Source: Hyperoodon ampullatus
Lineage: Eukaryota; Chordata; Mammalia; Artiodactyla; Ziphiidae
Reading direction: 5' to 3'
Length of the DNA: 64,000 nucleotides
Assembly: GCA_949752795.1 (NCBI GenBank)
Contig: OX457061.1
Coordinates: 125,870,530-125,934,529 of the forward strand
Made by a program: the position numbers and the translations under genes. Shown here one piece after another: positions 22,908 to 32,566 of the stretch (position 1 is the first letter of the stretch; each line of letters opens with the position of its first letter). The notes under the pieces are model-generated. The model saw nothing but the letters and a program-made list of their open reading frames with translations. It ran no database searches and was not told where the DNA came from.

Positions 22908-23084
22908 AGATTTCTCCTCAAGGGGAGGAGTGCAAACCCTTAATTACTGGAGAAGAAAAAATAAAATGTATTTCACCTGAAATGAACCCATCAGCTACTG
23001 TTGATTCTTCTGTTGAGACAGACAGTCCAAACTTTAGTGAGCCATCTCCACAGATGGCATTGAAACCAGAAGGAAATTTGGATG
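22908..23084 (+). CDS. NEK1: NEK1 coding exon (first in window)
   Basis: The 177-bp exon lies between the acceptor 'gttgtttcag' and the donor G|gtatgt. It enters after the first base of a codon and leaves after the first base of another (phase 1-1). It encodes a polar, Ser/Glu-rich part of the NEK1 tail containing [11 protein letters not shown] and [15 protein letters not shown]. These match the human protein as I remember it ([17 protein letters not shown]). No domain is known here; it is part of the unstructured region between the coiled coils and the C-terminal domain. It is followed by a 2.2-kb intron. Removing this exon would keep the frame. Confidence 0.93.
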
Positions 23085-25281
23085 GTATGTTTTAATGGGG
23101 CAAAATGAGATTGATTTGATTTAATAATACTTTAATGTCTTCTTTATAAACAGATCTTCAAAATATGTATATATGTTTGGGTGATTCATCTCAAATTAAG
23201 TTCACTCTTTTTTTTAGTAACTGGTCTTTTTTTTTTTATCGCCACATAGCAAATCACCCCAAAACCTAGTGTTAAAAGAACAGCCATTTTACTCTGTCTC
23301 CTGATTTTGTGTGTTAGGAATTGAGTCAAGGCCTGGCTCAGCCATGTGCTTTTCTAATCCATGTGCTCTTGTCTCTGTGATCATCTGGTCTCATGGGTCC
23401 GAGAGGGCTTACCTGGTGTCCTGACAGGTGCAGCTCAGAGGCTGGGCCCGGCTCGCCCCTTCCTCTTCATGCGGTCTCCAGGCCTTTCTATGCACTCTTT
23501 CCAGCAGGGTGGTCTGATGTCTCACAGGGCTCCCAGATCCCTAGGTGGAAGCCGCTTGTACTTGTAGAAGCTGCTTGTACTTGTAGAAGCTTTGTCATGG
23601 CAGCACCCCACCTTCAGATATAAAATTCTGTCTTGCTTATCTAGTGCTAAAAAGCAGATTACTCCCCAAACTTAGTGACTTAAAAGAACTGTTTTGTTTT
23701 ATCTCACACTTTTGTGCATAAGGAATTGGGAAGATTCTCCTCCTCCTTGTGGCATCAGCTGGCATCGCTCAGTGGTGTTGGGCTGTCAGCTACGCCTCCT
23801 TGGAGGGTGGGAGATGGTGTCACTCCCACTTGTGGCATCTCGGCAGCACTTGGCTGGGCCTGTTCCGCTGCGTCCCGCCCCTTAGCTTAGTGTCAGGGCC
23901 TTGCCATGTGGTCTTTGCAGGATCGTTAAACTTCTTTCATTGTGGCTTAGGCTTCCAGATTCCAAGGTGGAAGCTGCCAGTTCTCTTCAAGGCTGGATGT
24001 GGAACTGGCTTACAAGACTCCAGCTGTACTCAGTTGGTCCAGGCGATCTCACTGCCGGGGCAAACTCAAGGAGAAGGGCAACAGAGTCCCCTCTAGATGA
24101 GAGGAACGCTGGACACCTTGCTTCATGTGCGGTTGTCTTTAATTCACCATAGCAACTTAATAGTTATGTAAATAGTCTTATTCATTATACTCATAGTTAA
24201 CACGTACCTTAACGCCTTTTCTTAAAAAGAAACAAAGAAAAACCCTGTTAGGCATATAATAGAGGCTGTATAGCCTAGTGCAAGAGTTGGCAAACTTCTA
24301 CAGAGAGGCACATAGTAAATATTTTCGACTTTATGGGCAGTACATTGACAAATCTCGTTTGTAGAATGAGTCATATTGATAGGGCTTAAGGTGCTAGAGA
24401 ACAAATACTCATTAAAAAAGTTTTTTAAGGATCCCCCTCCCCCAATTGCTCACCTTCTATGCATGACCAAAAAATCATTTGAGTAAAAGATAAGAACTTT
24501 AAAGATTGGTTACAATACCAATCATCTTTCTAAACTGGACAACTGATTGGAAACTTTTAAAATACAGAAGGAAAGAATATCTGGATTTTAGGGAAAAAAG
24601 CGGTGGTCATGGTGGCTGAAATAAGAATTGGAGAAGAAAAAGAAAAGCTAACAAATGAAGACAGAAACCGTTTCTCATTACTATTTACTTCCAGGAACGA
24701 TCACCCAGATGAAAAATGAGCCACTGCCAGAAAACAGAGGTAGTACCCTGGTTGTTAATTGTCTGAGAGTCTAGGAAAATAGATTTAGTGCACTCCAATT
24801 ATGTTCTCAATATCATTGTAAAAGTCCAGGTAATGGGATGTTAGGTGTTTTTTTGTTTGTTTTTTTTGATGATTGAACTTTCCCATCAGTTACTAATCAA
24901 TGATATCTTCTCCCCTTCCATATTTCTAACCACAGATAGTGTTGTTCTTTAAACTAGTTTTTATACCTTCAAGAAAGCAATTTACATATTACTGAAATTT
25001 TAATGAAAATTTTTTATAATAATCAAAATACAGTGTACTGTATTTCTTTGGGGTATTTTTATTGCAGTGAAAATACAAAAGGAAGTCTGTTATTTCAGAA
25101 ACAACTAGAGAGTCAACACAGTAAGATTAAAGATCTTTAGATAAAATATTAAATTTTTCATGGTAATTACTATTAATACTTTAGCCTAAAACTAGGTATG
25201 ATAATTTATAGGAGGTTTATTCCATTTTCTCTAAATGGATTTTGCTTTGAGACCTCTTTCTTGTTATGTTTTGCCGTGCAG
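23085..25281. other. NEK1 intron with two MER-type repeats
   Basis: Two diverged copies of a medium-reiteration repeat lie side by side at about 23225-23630 and 23631-24150. Each opens with 'aaa(t/c)...accaaaacctagtg.ttaaaag' style sequence and runs into a GC-richer body. An 18-bp direct repeat (about 23553-23590) lies in the first. An hAT-type fragment follows at about 24280-24350. A candidate cassette exon is listed separately. Confidence 0.55.
24695..24739 (+). CDS. NEK1: Candidate NEK1 cassette exon (unproven)
   Basis: The 45-bp segment has a good pyrimidine-rich acceptor ('ctatttacttccag'), a donor G|gtagta and no in-frame stop. It is phase 1-1 like the junction it would enter, so inclusion adds exactly 15 residues (GTITQMKNEPLPENR). 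The junction without it gives NLDEPDDLE, which matches my memory of the human protein (NLEEPDDLE). If used at all it is therefore an optional exon. A chance open segment of this size is quite possible. Confidence 0.35.
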
Positions 25282-25402
25282 AGCCTGATGACTTGGAAGC
25301 AGAATTTCTGCAGGAGCCAAGTGGAGCAGACGGGGACGGTGGCTTGCCATGCCCTGTACTCGACGTGTGGGTTAGTGAGATTAAAGAAGCAAAGGAGGCT
25401 GA
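25282..25402 (+). CDS. NEK1: NEK1 coding exon
   Basis: The 121-bp exon is preceded by 'ttgccgtgcag' and followed by the donor GA|gtacgt. Entry is phase 1 and exit phase 2. It encodes [15 protein letters not shown] and then a stretch ending [13 protein letters not shown]. This corresponds to the human segment EPDDLETE.LQEPSG...DVW.SE. It is acidic and probably disordered. The Gly/Asp-rich middle (GADGDGG) differs from the human residues as I recall them. Exit phase matches the next exon at 31150, across a 5.7-kb intron. Confidence 0.93.
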
Positions 25403-25946
25403 GTACGTTACCTCTTTCTTACATTTCAAAACCTGGTCCCTTTCTGTAATACCTTTTAAAGAAATAGTGTAACAACCCAATATTATATTAAATCCTATTA
25501 TAATACCTTATAAAAATAGTTTAAATTGGGAATAGATATTACATTCATGTGGTTCAGAAATCCACAAGTATATAAAGATAAACAGTGAAAAGTCTCTTTC
25601 CCACTTCTATCCCCATCCAGCAAATTCCCACTCTCTCCTCTTTCCAGACATGTTTGATAGTAATGGATATTAACATAAACAGAAGCAGAAGCGAATATAC
25701 AGTCTCCCTCGCTTTTAAATACAGTTGTTAGTATAATGTACACATTTTTTATTTTAGTCAGTAACCTGGGAATTTTTTCATACTAACACACAGAGGGCTT
25801 CCTCTTTTTTTGTTATTTCATGGCTATGTAGTAGTCCATTGTATGAATATACTATAACTCTGATTAGTCTCCTACAGTAGTTGATACTACAAATGATGCC
25901 ATAGTGGATAACCTAAATAATAAGGGTATTTTGCATGTATATAGTA

Positions 25947-26660
25947 CAGTCATCCCCCCTTATTCAACAGGGTTTCACTCTTCATGGTTTCAATTACCTG
26001 CCATTAACCACAGTCCCAAAATATGAAATGGAAAACTCCAGAAATACACATTCATAAGTTTTAAATTGTGTGCTGTTCTGAGTGGTATGATGACATATCC
26101 TGCTGTCCTCATGTGTCCTGTGCAGGATGTGAACCATCCCTTCATTCAGCGTGTCCACACTGTGTGTGCTACCTGCGTGTCAGTCCCTTAGTAGCCGTCT
26201 AGGTTATTAGATCTGCTGTCTGGGTGTCCCAGTGCTCGTGTTCATGTGACCCTTGTTTGGCTTAATAACAGCCCCAAAGCACAAGAGTAGTGATGCTAGC
26301 AGTTCGGATGTGCCAAAGAGAAGCCACAAGATGCTTCCTTTAAGTGAAAGGTGAAAGTTCTCGACCTAACAAAGAAAGAAAAAAATCGTATACCTGAGGT
26401 TGCTAAGGTCTCTGTTAAGAATGAAACTTCTATCTGTGAAGTTGTGAAGACAGAAAAGGAAATCTGTGCTAGTTTTGCTGTCGAACCTCAAACTGTAAAA
26501 GTTAACCTACAGGGTGTGATAGGTGCTTAGTTAAGATGAAAAGGCATTAAATTGGTGGGTAAAAGGCATGAACGGAAAACATGGTTCGGTTCTGTCCATG
26601 TTTCAGGCATCCACTGGGGGTCCTGAACTGTATCCCCCTGTGGGTAGGGGGGGACTACTG
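25947..26660 (+). mobile_element. Internally deleted Tigger (pogo-like) DNA transposon
   Basis: Termini CAGTCATCCCCCCTTATT and, at the right end, AGGGGGGGACTACTG form the Tigger inverted repeat, preceded by TA. The left part contains the usual Tigger leader and the beginning of its transposase ('gccccaaagcacaagagtagtgatgc'), now with frameshifts. It then jumps to the right terminus. At ~714 bp it is far shorter than the 2.4-kb parent and cannot encode transposase. I take it as Tigger1/2-type. Confidence 0.88.
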
Positions 26661-27716
26661 TGTATCTGGAGGATAGAGGCGAAGAAATATGATTTTATAA
26701 ATGCAATTATTATTCTCCCCAGGGATTGTACTAGTTTATGCACTCAGGAAGAATGTATGAAACCTCCTGTTTTCTCCACAGCCTTGCCAAACTTTTATTA
26801 CCAAAGTTTTTGATTTTTTGCCAGTCTGATAGGTAAAAAGTAGTATCTCAGTTTGGGGTCTTAGTTTATCTCTTTCTTTTTATTAGTAAAGTTGAGCACA
26901 TCTTTTCAGATATTTAAGTCGCATTTGTATTTCCTTTTCTAAGGATTCCCTGTTTACATCTTTGACCCATTTTTAAAATTTGGTTGTTTGGTCTTTGATA
27001 AATTGGTAAGAACTCCTTGAATATTAGAGATATTTGCCTTGGTTATTATGTGAATTGTAACTATTTTTTCACTGTTGGTCACTTATGTTTTATTTTTTTG
27101 CCATGCAGAAGTTTTTTGGTTGTTTGTTTTTACGTTGTCATGTTTACCTGGATTTTGATAATTATTCAGAGAAACCTTGTTTTCTCTAAGGTTATCAAAG
27201 AGTATTTCAGTCTTTCTTCTGGTACTTTTCATGTAGGTGCTTCTTACATTTACCTCTTTGATCTATTTGGAATTTATCCTGGTGTCCATGGACTCGGTTT
27301 TTCTTCCAGATGGCTACACAGTTGTCGTAACTCCATTTATTAAGGAGCCCACCTTTCCTGCACAGATTTAAAATGCCACTTTTAATATGTACTGAATTTT
27401 CTTAATTATTTGGGTTCGTGCTTATACTTTATTTTCCTGTTCCACTGATCTTTGTTCAGTGTGCTGGTACACACTGTTTTAATTAAAATGTAAAAGATAC
27501 TTTAAGATCATGTAAGGCTTATTCACTTTCATCTCTCTTCTTGCCTGTATAATTTTTCATCTGAATTTAGAATTTATTAAATTTAGCCCACCTTCCCTCA
27601 CATAAAAAAAAATCAGTTTATATTTTATCGGGACGCTATCATAAATTAATGCAGGGACATGAACATGCTGTGTGTGTTCTTCCTGTCCATGAAGAACAGG
27701 ATAGGCCTTGTTTTTT

Positions 27717-27939
27717 TTGTTTGTTTGTTTTTTGGGGGTTTTTTTTTGCGGTACGCGGGCCTCTCACCGCTCTGGCCTCTCCCGTTGTGGAGCACAGGCT
27801 CCGGACACGCAGGCTCAGCAGCCATGGCACACGGGCCCAGCCACTCCGCGGCATGTGGGATCTTCCCGGACCGGGGCACGAACCCGCGTCCCCTGCATCG
27901 GCAGGTGGACTCCCAACCACTGTGCCACCAGGGAAGCCC
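27717..27939 (-). mobile_element. CHR-2-type SINE
   Basis: An antisense copy with a degenerate T/G tail. The duplication AGGCCTTGTTTTTT lies at 27703-27716 and 27940-27953. Confidence 0.93.
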
Positions 27940-28247
27940 AGGCCTTGTTTTTTGGTCAGGTTGGGAGTTTTCTTTATCTAGGCTTTGTGCTATTATGGGT
28001 AAGCTTATTCCTAGCTTTATTATCTTTTGTTTGGTGTTATAAATGGTGCCTATTCCTCTGTGAGATCTTGTAACTAGAAGGTTGTATATATGAAGGCTGT
28101 GGATTTCTTTATATTGATTTTGTACCCCACCATCTTATTGGTATCTACTGTTGTGCATGATAGATTTTCAGTTGAATCTTTTGTATTTTTCAGATATACA
28201 GTCGTATCATATGAAAATAATGATGACTTTATGTCCTTCCAGTTTTT

Positions 28248-28461
28248 TTTGTTTGTTTGTTTGTTTTTGCGGTACGCGGGCCTCTCACTGTTGTGGCCTC
28301 TCCCATTGCGGAGCACAGGCTCCGGACGCGCAGGCTCAGCGGCCGTGGCTCACGGGACTAGCCGCTCCGCGGCATGTGGGATCTTCCCAGACCGGGGCAC
28401 GAACCCGTGTCCCCTGCATCGGCAGGTGGACTCTCACCCACTGCGCCACCAGGGAAGCCCT
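28248..28461 (-). mobile_element. CHR-2-type SINE
   Basis: An antisense copy with a (GTTT)n tail. The duplication TTCCAGTTTTT lies at 28237-28247 and 28462-28472. It is only ~300 bp from the previous SINE. Confidence 0.92.
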
Positions 28462-28997
28462 TTCCAGTTTTTCTTAACACTCGTTTCTTTCTCTCCAGTT
28501 GCATTGCTTAGTACACCTTTTATACAGTGTTAAATATTGGAAATAGGGTTGTCTTTGTCTTGTTCTTAATTTCAGTGAAATGATTCTAATGTTAACCCTC
28601 GTTAGGCATGACTATAGTTTCTAGCTCAGAGCAGTATTTACTCATATTTTACTGGCGAAAAAAGCAGTGTATTTTGTCAAATGACCTTTCGGTATCTATG
28701 GAACCATTCATATAATTGTTTTCCTTTATCTATTGATATAATGAATTATATTAATAGGTTACCTAATATTGAACTATCCTGCATACCTTAGTAAACTCTA
28801 CTTGGCCATGATGTGCTACTATTTTAATGTGCTTCTGTTTGCTAATGCTTCATTTTAGGATTTTGGCATTAGTACTCTGGAGAGTCATCTGAAGTTCCCT
28901 TTCGTCGTGGGAAATCACTGTTGTATTTTGGTGTTCTTTTTATCTTCCTTCTTAAAAAGTAATTGGAAGTTCCTTCCTTTGCTGTGCTTGTGACAGG

Positions 28998-29195
28998 GAT
29001 TGTCAGATGTTTTCTGTAAAGGGCCAGATTGTACACTTCTTTGGCCGTGTAGACCGTATGGTCTGTGATGCAGTTGTTCGATTCTGCCTTTGTTCTGCAA
29101 AAGCAGCCATAGGTAACACATGAGCCAGGTGAGCATGGCTGCTCCAGTGCCACTTTACCTGTGAAAACAGGAGGTGGGCTGGACTTGGACATGGA
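28998..29195 (+). mobile_element. Ancient hAT-type MER element
   Basis: It has 'ttctgtaaagggccagat', 'ggccgtgtagaccgtatggtctgtg', 'aaaagcagccataggtaaca' and 'aggaggtgggctggacttgg' in the order of a common mammalian hAT MER. I recognise the family pattern but not the exact name. Confidence 0.6.
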
Positions 29196-29589
29196 TGCAA
29201 AGCTGTACAAGCATGTTTACTGCAGGAGAGTCATAGGAAATCATTTGAAATAGTCTAAATAATCATTAATATGGAAGTAGCTAAAATACTGTTCTCAGTA
29301 TACTGCATAGTGGGTATGCAGCACTGAAGTAAAATGGAGCTCTATGTATTAATATGGAAATATGTCAAAATATTGGATGATTAACAGAATAAAATTATAT
29401 TGAATAAAAAACATTTCCATATATTAGATTAATGCTATGATAATCCTATTAAAATTATTATATATCCTTAAGTGAATATACATGTATGTAAATTTAAGGG
29501 AAAAGTATGGTAAGATGTACACAAAACTGATAACAGTAAAGGCAACTGGGAATTGAGTGGTTGGGGGACTCCTGAAAGAATCACTTTTT

Positions 29590-30170
29590 TTAAATTAAGG
29601 TAAAATGTATATAACATAAAATTTATCATCTTAATCATTTTAAAGTGTACAATTTGCCACTGTATGGTTCCAGAACATTCTGTCAACCCCAAAGGAACCC
29701 CTGTGCCCATAAGCAGCCACTCCCCACGTTCCCCTCCCCCAGCCCCTGGCACCACTGCTCTGCTTCTATCTCTGTGGATTTGCCTATTGTGGATTTGACA
29801 TTTCCTGTGGAACGGTACAGTGTGTGGCTTTTTGCATCTGGCTTCTTGTACTTATCATACTGTTTGCAAAGCTTATCTGTGTTTTAGGATGTATCAGTTC
29901 TTCATTCCTTTTTATAGCTGAATAATATTCCATTATATGAATATACCCTATATGTTTATCCATTGAGCAGTTGACGACATTCAGCAGACGATGGTGGGTC
30001 ATTTCCAGAGTTGCTTCTGCCTTTTGGTTCTTTTGAATAGTACTGCTATGAACATTGTGTACAATTCTATGTTTGCACACCTGTATTCAGTTCTTTTGAG
30101 TGTATATATTTAGGAGTGGAATTGCCACAGCATATGGTAATTTTATGTTTCACTTTTTGAGGAACCAAGG
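29590..30170 (-). repeat. Old L1 3' end, antisense
   Basis: L1M-type 3' UTR and ORF2 C-terminus in antisense. A remnant of the [12 protein letters not shown] motif is encoded on the minus strand near 29950-30020. 5'-truncated. Confidence 0.8.
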
Positions 30171-30744
30171 AACATGACATTTCAAATGAAGAAATGTATT
30201 ACTTGTATGATTAAAAATAAAGAAAAACTTTTAGAAATAAAACTAGAAAATTGCTCAAAATTTAAAACTGAAAAATAAAAAATTATTTAAATTTGAAATG
30301 GACTAAAAAGTACTAGCAAAATTAAAACTGCCTTATAAACGAAAACCCCAGAAATAAATTACTGGCAACTTTTGCAATATATTTTTCTAGTTTTTACATT
30401 TTTGTTAAAAAATTAATACATCCATTTAGTTCCCAGCATGTATTGAGATAAAAATTGAGAGTCCTTCTTTACATAAATCAGTTCATTCCCTTTAAGGGTT
30501 AAAATGTTTTTGTGCATATTATTCTATTCCTTTTACTGTGCTACCCAGCATTTTTTCAAATCCTAACACCATTTAATATAAATTGGTCTGAAAATTGCTT
30601 ACTTAATAACATATCTTGACTATCATTCCATATCTGGTTATACAGATCTCTACTTCATTTTTTAAATAGCTGTATAATGTTTCATAGTGTATATCATCAT
30701 TGTTTTCTATTCTCTGATATTAAGGGGCATTTTGATTGCTTACA

Positions 30745-30903
30745 GAAGTGGTTCTCAAACATTGCAACATTTTAAAACAACTGTCTCAGCCTTATCCCCC
30801 AAAGTTCCTGATTCACAGGACTAGGGCAGGGCCTGAGAATTTGCATTTCACACAGGTCTCCATGTGTTTCTGACGTCTAGGGGCTGCACTTTGGGAACCA
30901 CTG
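30745..30903 (+). mobile_element. MER5A-like hAT element
   Basis: Terminal repeats 'agaagtggttctcaaac' and 'ctttgggaaccactg' enclose ~160 bp with 'gggcctgagaatttgcattt', the MER5A arrangement. Ancient. Confidence 0.7.
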
Positions 30904-31149
30904 GGATGAGACTGTCGAGCCTGGTTGTTGTGAATGAGCGTGACTGGTGAAGGTTTGAATGGCTGAAACGTAGGATTGTGCTTATGAGAGACGGTGTGTG
31001 TATAAGTGAGACGAGTGTTCAGAAGAGGCATCACAGGGCTCTCGTGAACTGTCTTCCACTCTTTTTGTTTCTCCCGCTCTTTTGTATTTGAGAGTGTTTT
31101 TATTTCTAGTAAACCATGTTTTCCTAACTGGTGTTTCTATTTGTGGCAG

Positions 31150-31238
31150 GTTGGAAGATAGGATCACCATTGAGCAAAATGAAGTTTCTGAAGATGGAGC
31201 CCCGAGGAGCATGGATCACCTTAGTGAAGTTCATGTAG
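31150..31238 (+). CDS. NEK1: NEK1 coding exon
   Basis: The 89-bp exon follows the acceptor 'tatttgtggcag' and ends GTA G|gtgagc. Entry is phase 2 and exit phase 1. It encodes LEDRITIEQNEVSEDG and a further segment ending HLSEVHV. The human counterpart as I remember it is ADRITIQENEVSEDG...QLSDIHI, so the order E-Q here is swapped relative to Q-E in human. It is part of the acidic disordered tail. The next intron is 1.1 kb. Confidence 0.93.
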
Positions 31239-32333
31239 GTGAGCATCACTGTATTGGCCTGATTACTTTCTGGAAGGTCGTTAGCACTAACCTGTTCTAT
31301 TTGGACTATATATTAATAGAGAGCATCGCTAACCACTAACCTTAATTATCTAAAAAATATAATAGACATAGAGCACTGGACTCCACATTTATTTTTTTAT
31401 TATTTTTTTTGAAGTATAGTCGATTTACAATATTGTGTTAGTTTCAGGTGCACAGCATAGTGATTCATTTTTTTAATTTGCAGATTAGATTCCATTATAG
31501 GTTATTACAAGATATTGGGTATTGTTCCCTGTGCTGTATTTGTTGGTTATCTATTTTATGCACAGTAGTGTGTATCTGTTAACCCCGTACTCCTAATTTG
31601 TCCTTCCCACTCCCTCTCCCTTTCAGTAAACACAAGGTTGTTTTCTACGTTTGTGAATTTGTTTCTGTTTTGTACATAGCTTCATTTGTATTATTTTTTT
31701 ATATTCCACGTATAAATGATATCATACAGTATTTGTCTTTCTCTGCCTGACTTATTTCACTAAGCATTATTTTCTCCAGGTCCACGTTGCTGCAAATGGC
31801 AGAATTTCATTCTTTTTTATGGCTGCTGGACTCTGCATTTATAAGCCTGTATTGTCTGGCAATGTGGGCAGTGTAACTTTTTGGTCAGTTATGTTACTGA
31901 ATGTTCAAAACAAAAAGACTTGCTTGCCAAAGCTAAGCCAGCATCTCAGGGCATTAAATAAGTGGTCTTCTTATTTCTAATAGTATTAATTAAAATATAA
32001 GAAGTACAGTTTTTTAATATCTAATCTATAGGAACAAAGATAACCTGGAGCTATTGAGTGTTTAAACAGTACTTTTTCACATGTCCTTGCATTTGTGTCA
32101 CATTTTTGAACTTCTGTTATAATGGAAGAATTTAACAAATTAAATCTCCTTTCTGAAAATAAAACATACCTGGTTAAAGATTATTTATAAGGTAATAAAA
32201 TCACATATATATTCGATATTGTTTTTCATGGAGTTTTTTCTATGATTCATGTTAAATAGTATACTTTTTCAGTATCACTGAGCACATTGAGTACTGTATA
32301 GACTTGTCATGTAATCTTTCCTTTATTCCACAG
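31239..32333. other. NEK1 intron with an L1 3' end
   Basis: It contains an antisense 5'-truncated L1 (listed separately). The remaining ~500 bp upstream of the next exon are AT-rich without a recognised element. Confidence 0.7.
31392..31825 (-). mobile_element. 5'-truncated L1 3' end, antisense
   Basis: It shows a poly-T, 'gatttacaatattgtgttagtttcaggtg', and then L1 3' UTR up to ORF2 C-terminus text. The imperfect duplication CTGGACTCcACATTTA / CTGGACTCtGCATTTA lies at 31376-31391 and 31826-31841. It is older than the CHR-2 SINEs. Confidence 0.85.
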
Positions 32334-32566
32334 AACCTGGAGTGGATGGTTCTCCACACTCTGAGTGTGATGTAGATGAATCTATGCAACCAGAACCATT
32401 TTTCCATAAACACTTGAAAGCAGCCTCTCAAGTCCAGTCAGTCCTCTGTTCACCAGAAGAATCCTCTCCACTTCGATCTCACTCTGGTTTACCACCAAGA
32501 AAGAAAAAACAGAATTCCTTGCTGATTGGACTTTCAACTGGTCTATTTGATGCCAACAACCCAAAG
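32334..32566 (+). CDS. NEK1: NEK1 coding exon ending at a GC donor
   Basis: The 233-bp exon begins after 'ttattccacag' in phase 1 and ends in phase 0 after CCA AAG. It encodes [34 protein letters not shown] and the highly conserved [18 protein letters not shown]. The donor is AAG|GCAAGT, a GC donor that otherwise matches consensus perfectly. The nearby GT at 32571 would add 4 bp and cause a stop in the next exon. Compared with the human protein as I recall it, the segment between FFHK and QVQS is shorter by several residues. The 6.98-kb intron that follows is among the longest here. Confidence 0.93.

Larger units (their letters stand above)
26665..28895 (-). repeat. Old L1 ORF2 fragment, antisense, split by two SINEs
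   Basis: Landmarks 'ggaattgtgcatt'-like, 'gattttgtaccccaccatcttattggtatctactgt' and 'tttgtcaaatgacctttcggtatctat' parallel L1 ORF2 antisense text (14380-14800 of the young copy). Diverged, with no open frame. Confidence 0.8.
25403..31149. other. NEK1 intron, repeat-rich
   Basis: The 5.7-kb intron contains old L1 sequence at 25500-25944 and 26665-28895, a Tigger element, two young SINEs, an hAT relic near 29000-29195, an L1 3' end at 29590-30170 and a MER5A-like element at 30745-30903. The segments between them (for example 30180-30740) are AT-rich and unassigned. Confidence 0.7.

Noticed and set aside
27639..28533. Several 80-147-codon frames
   Set aside because: They are translations of CHR SINEs and recur at every SINE in the window.
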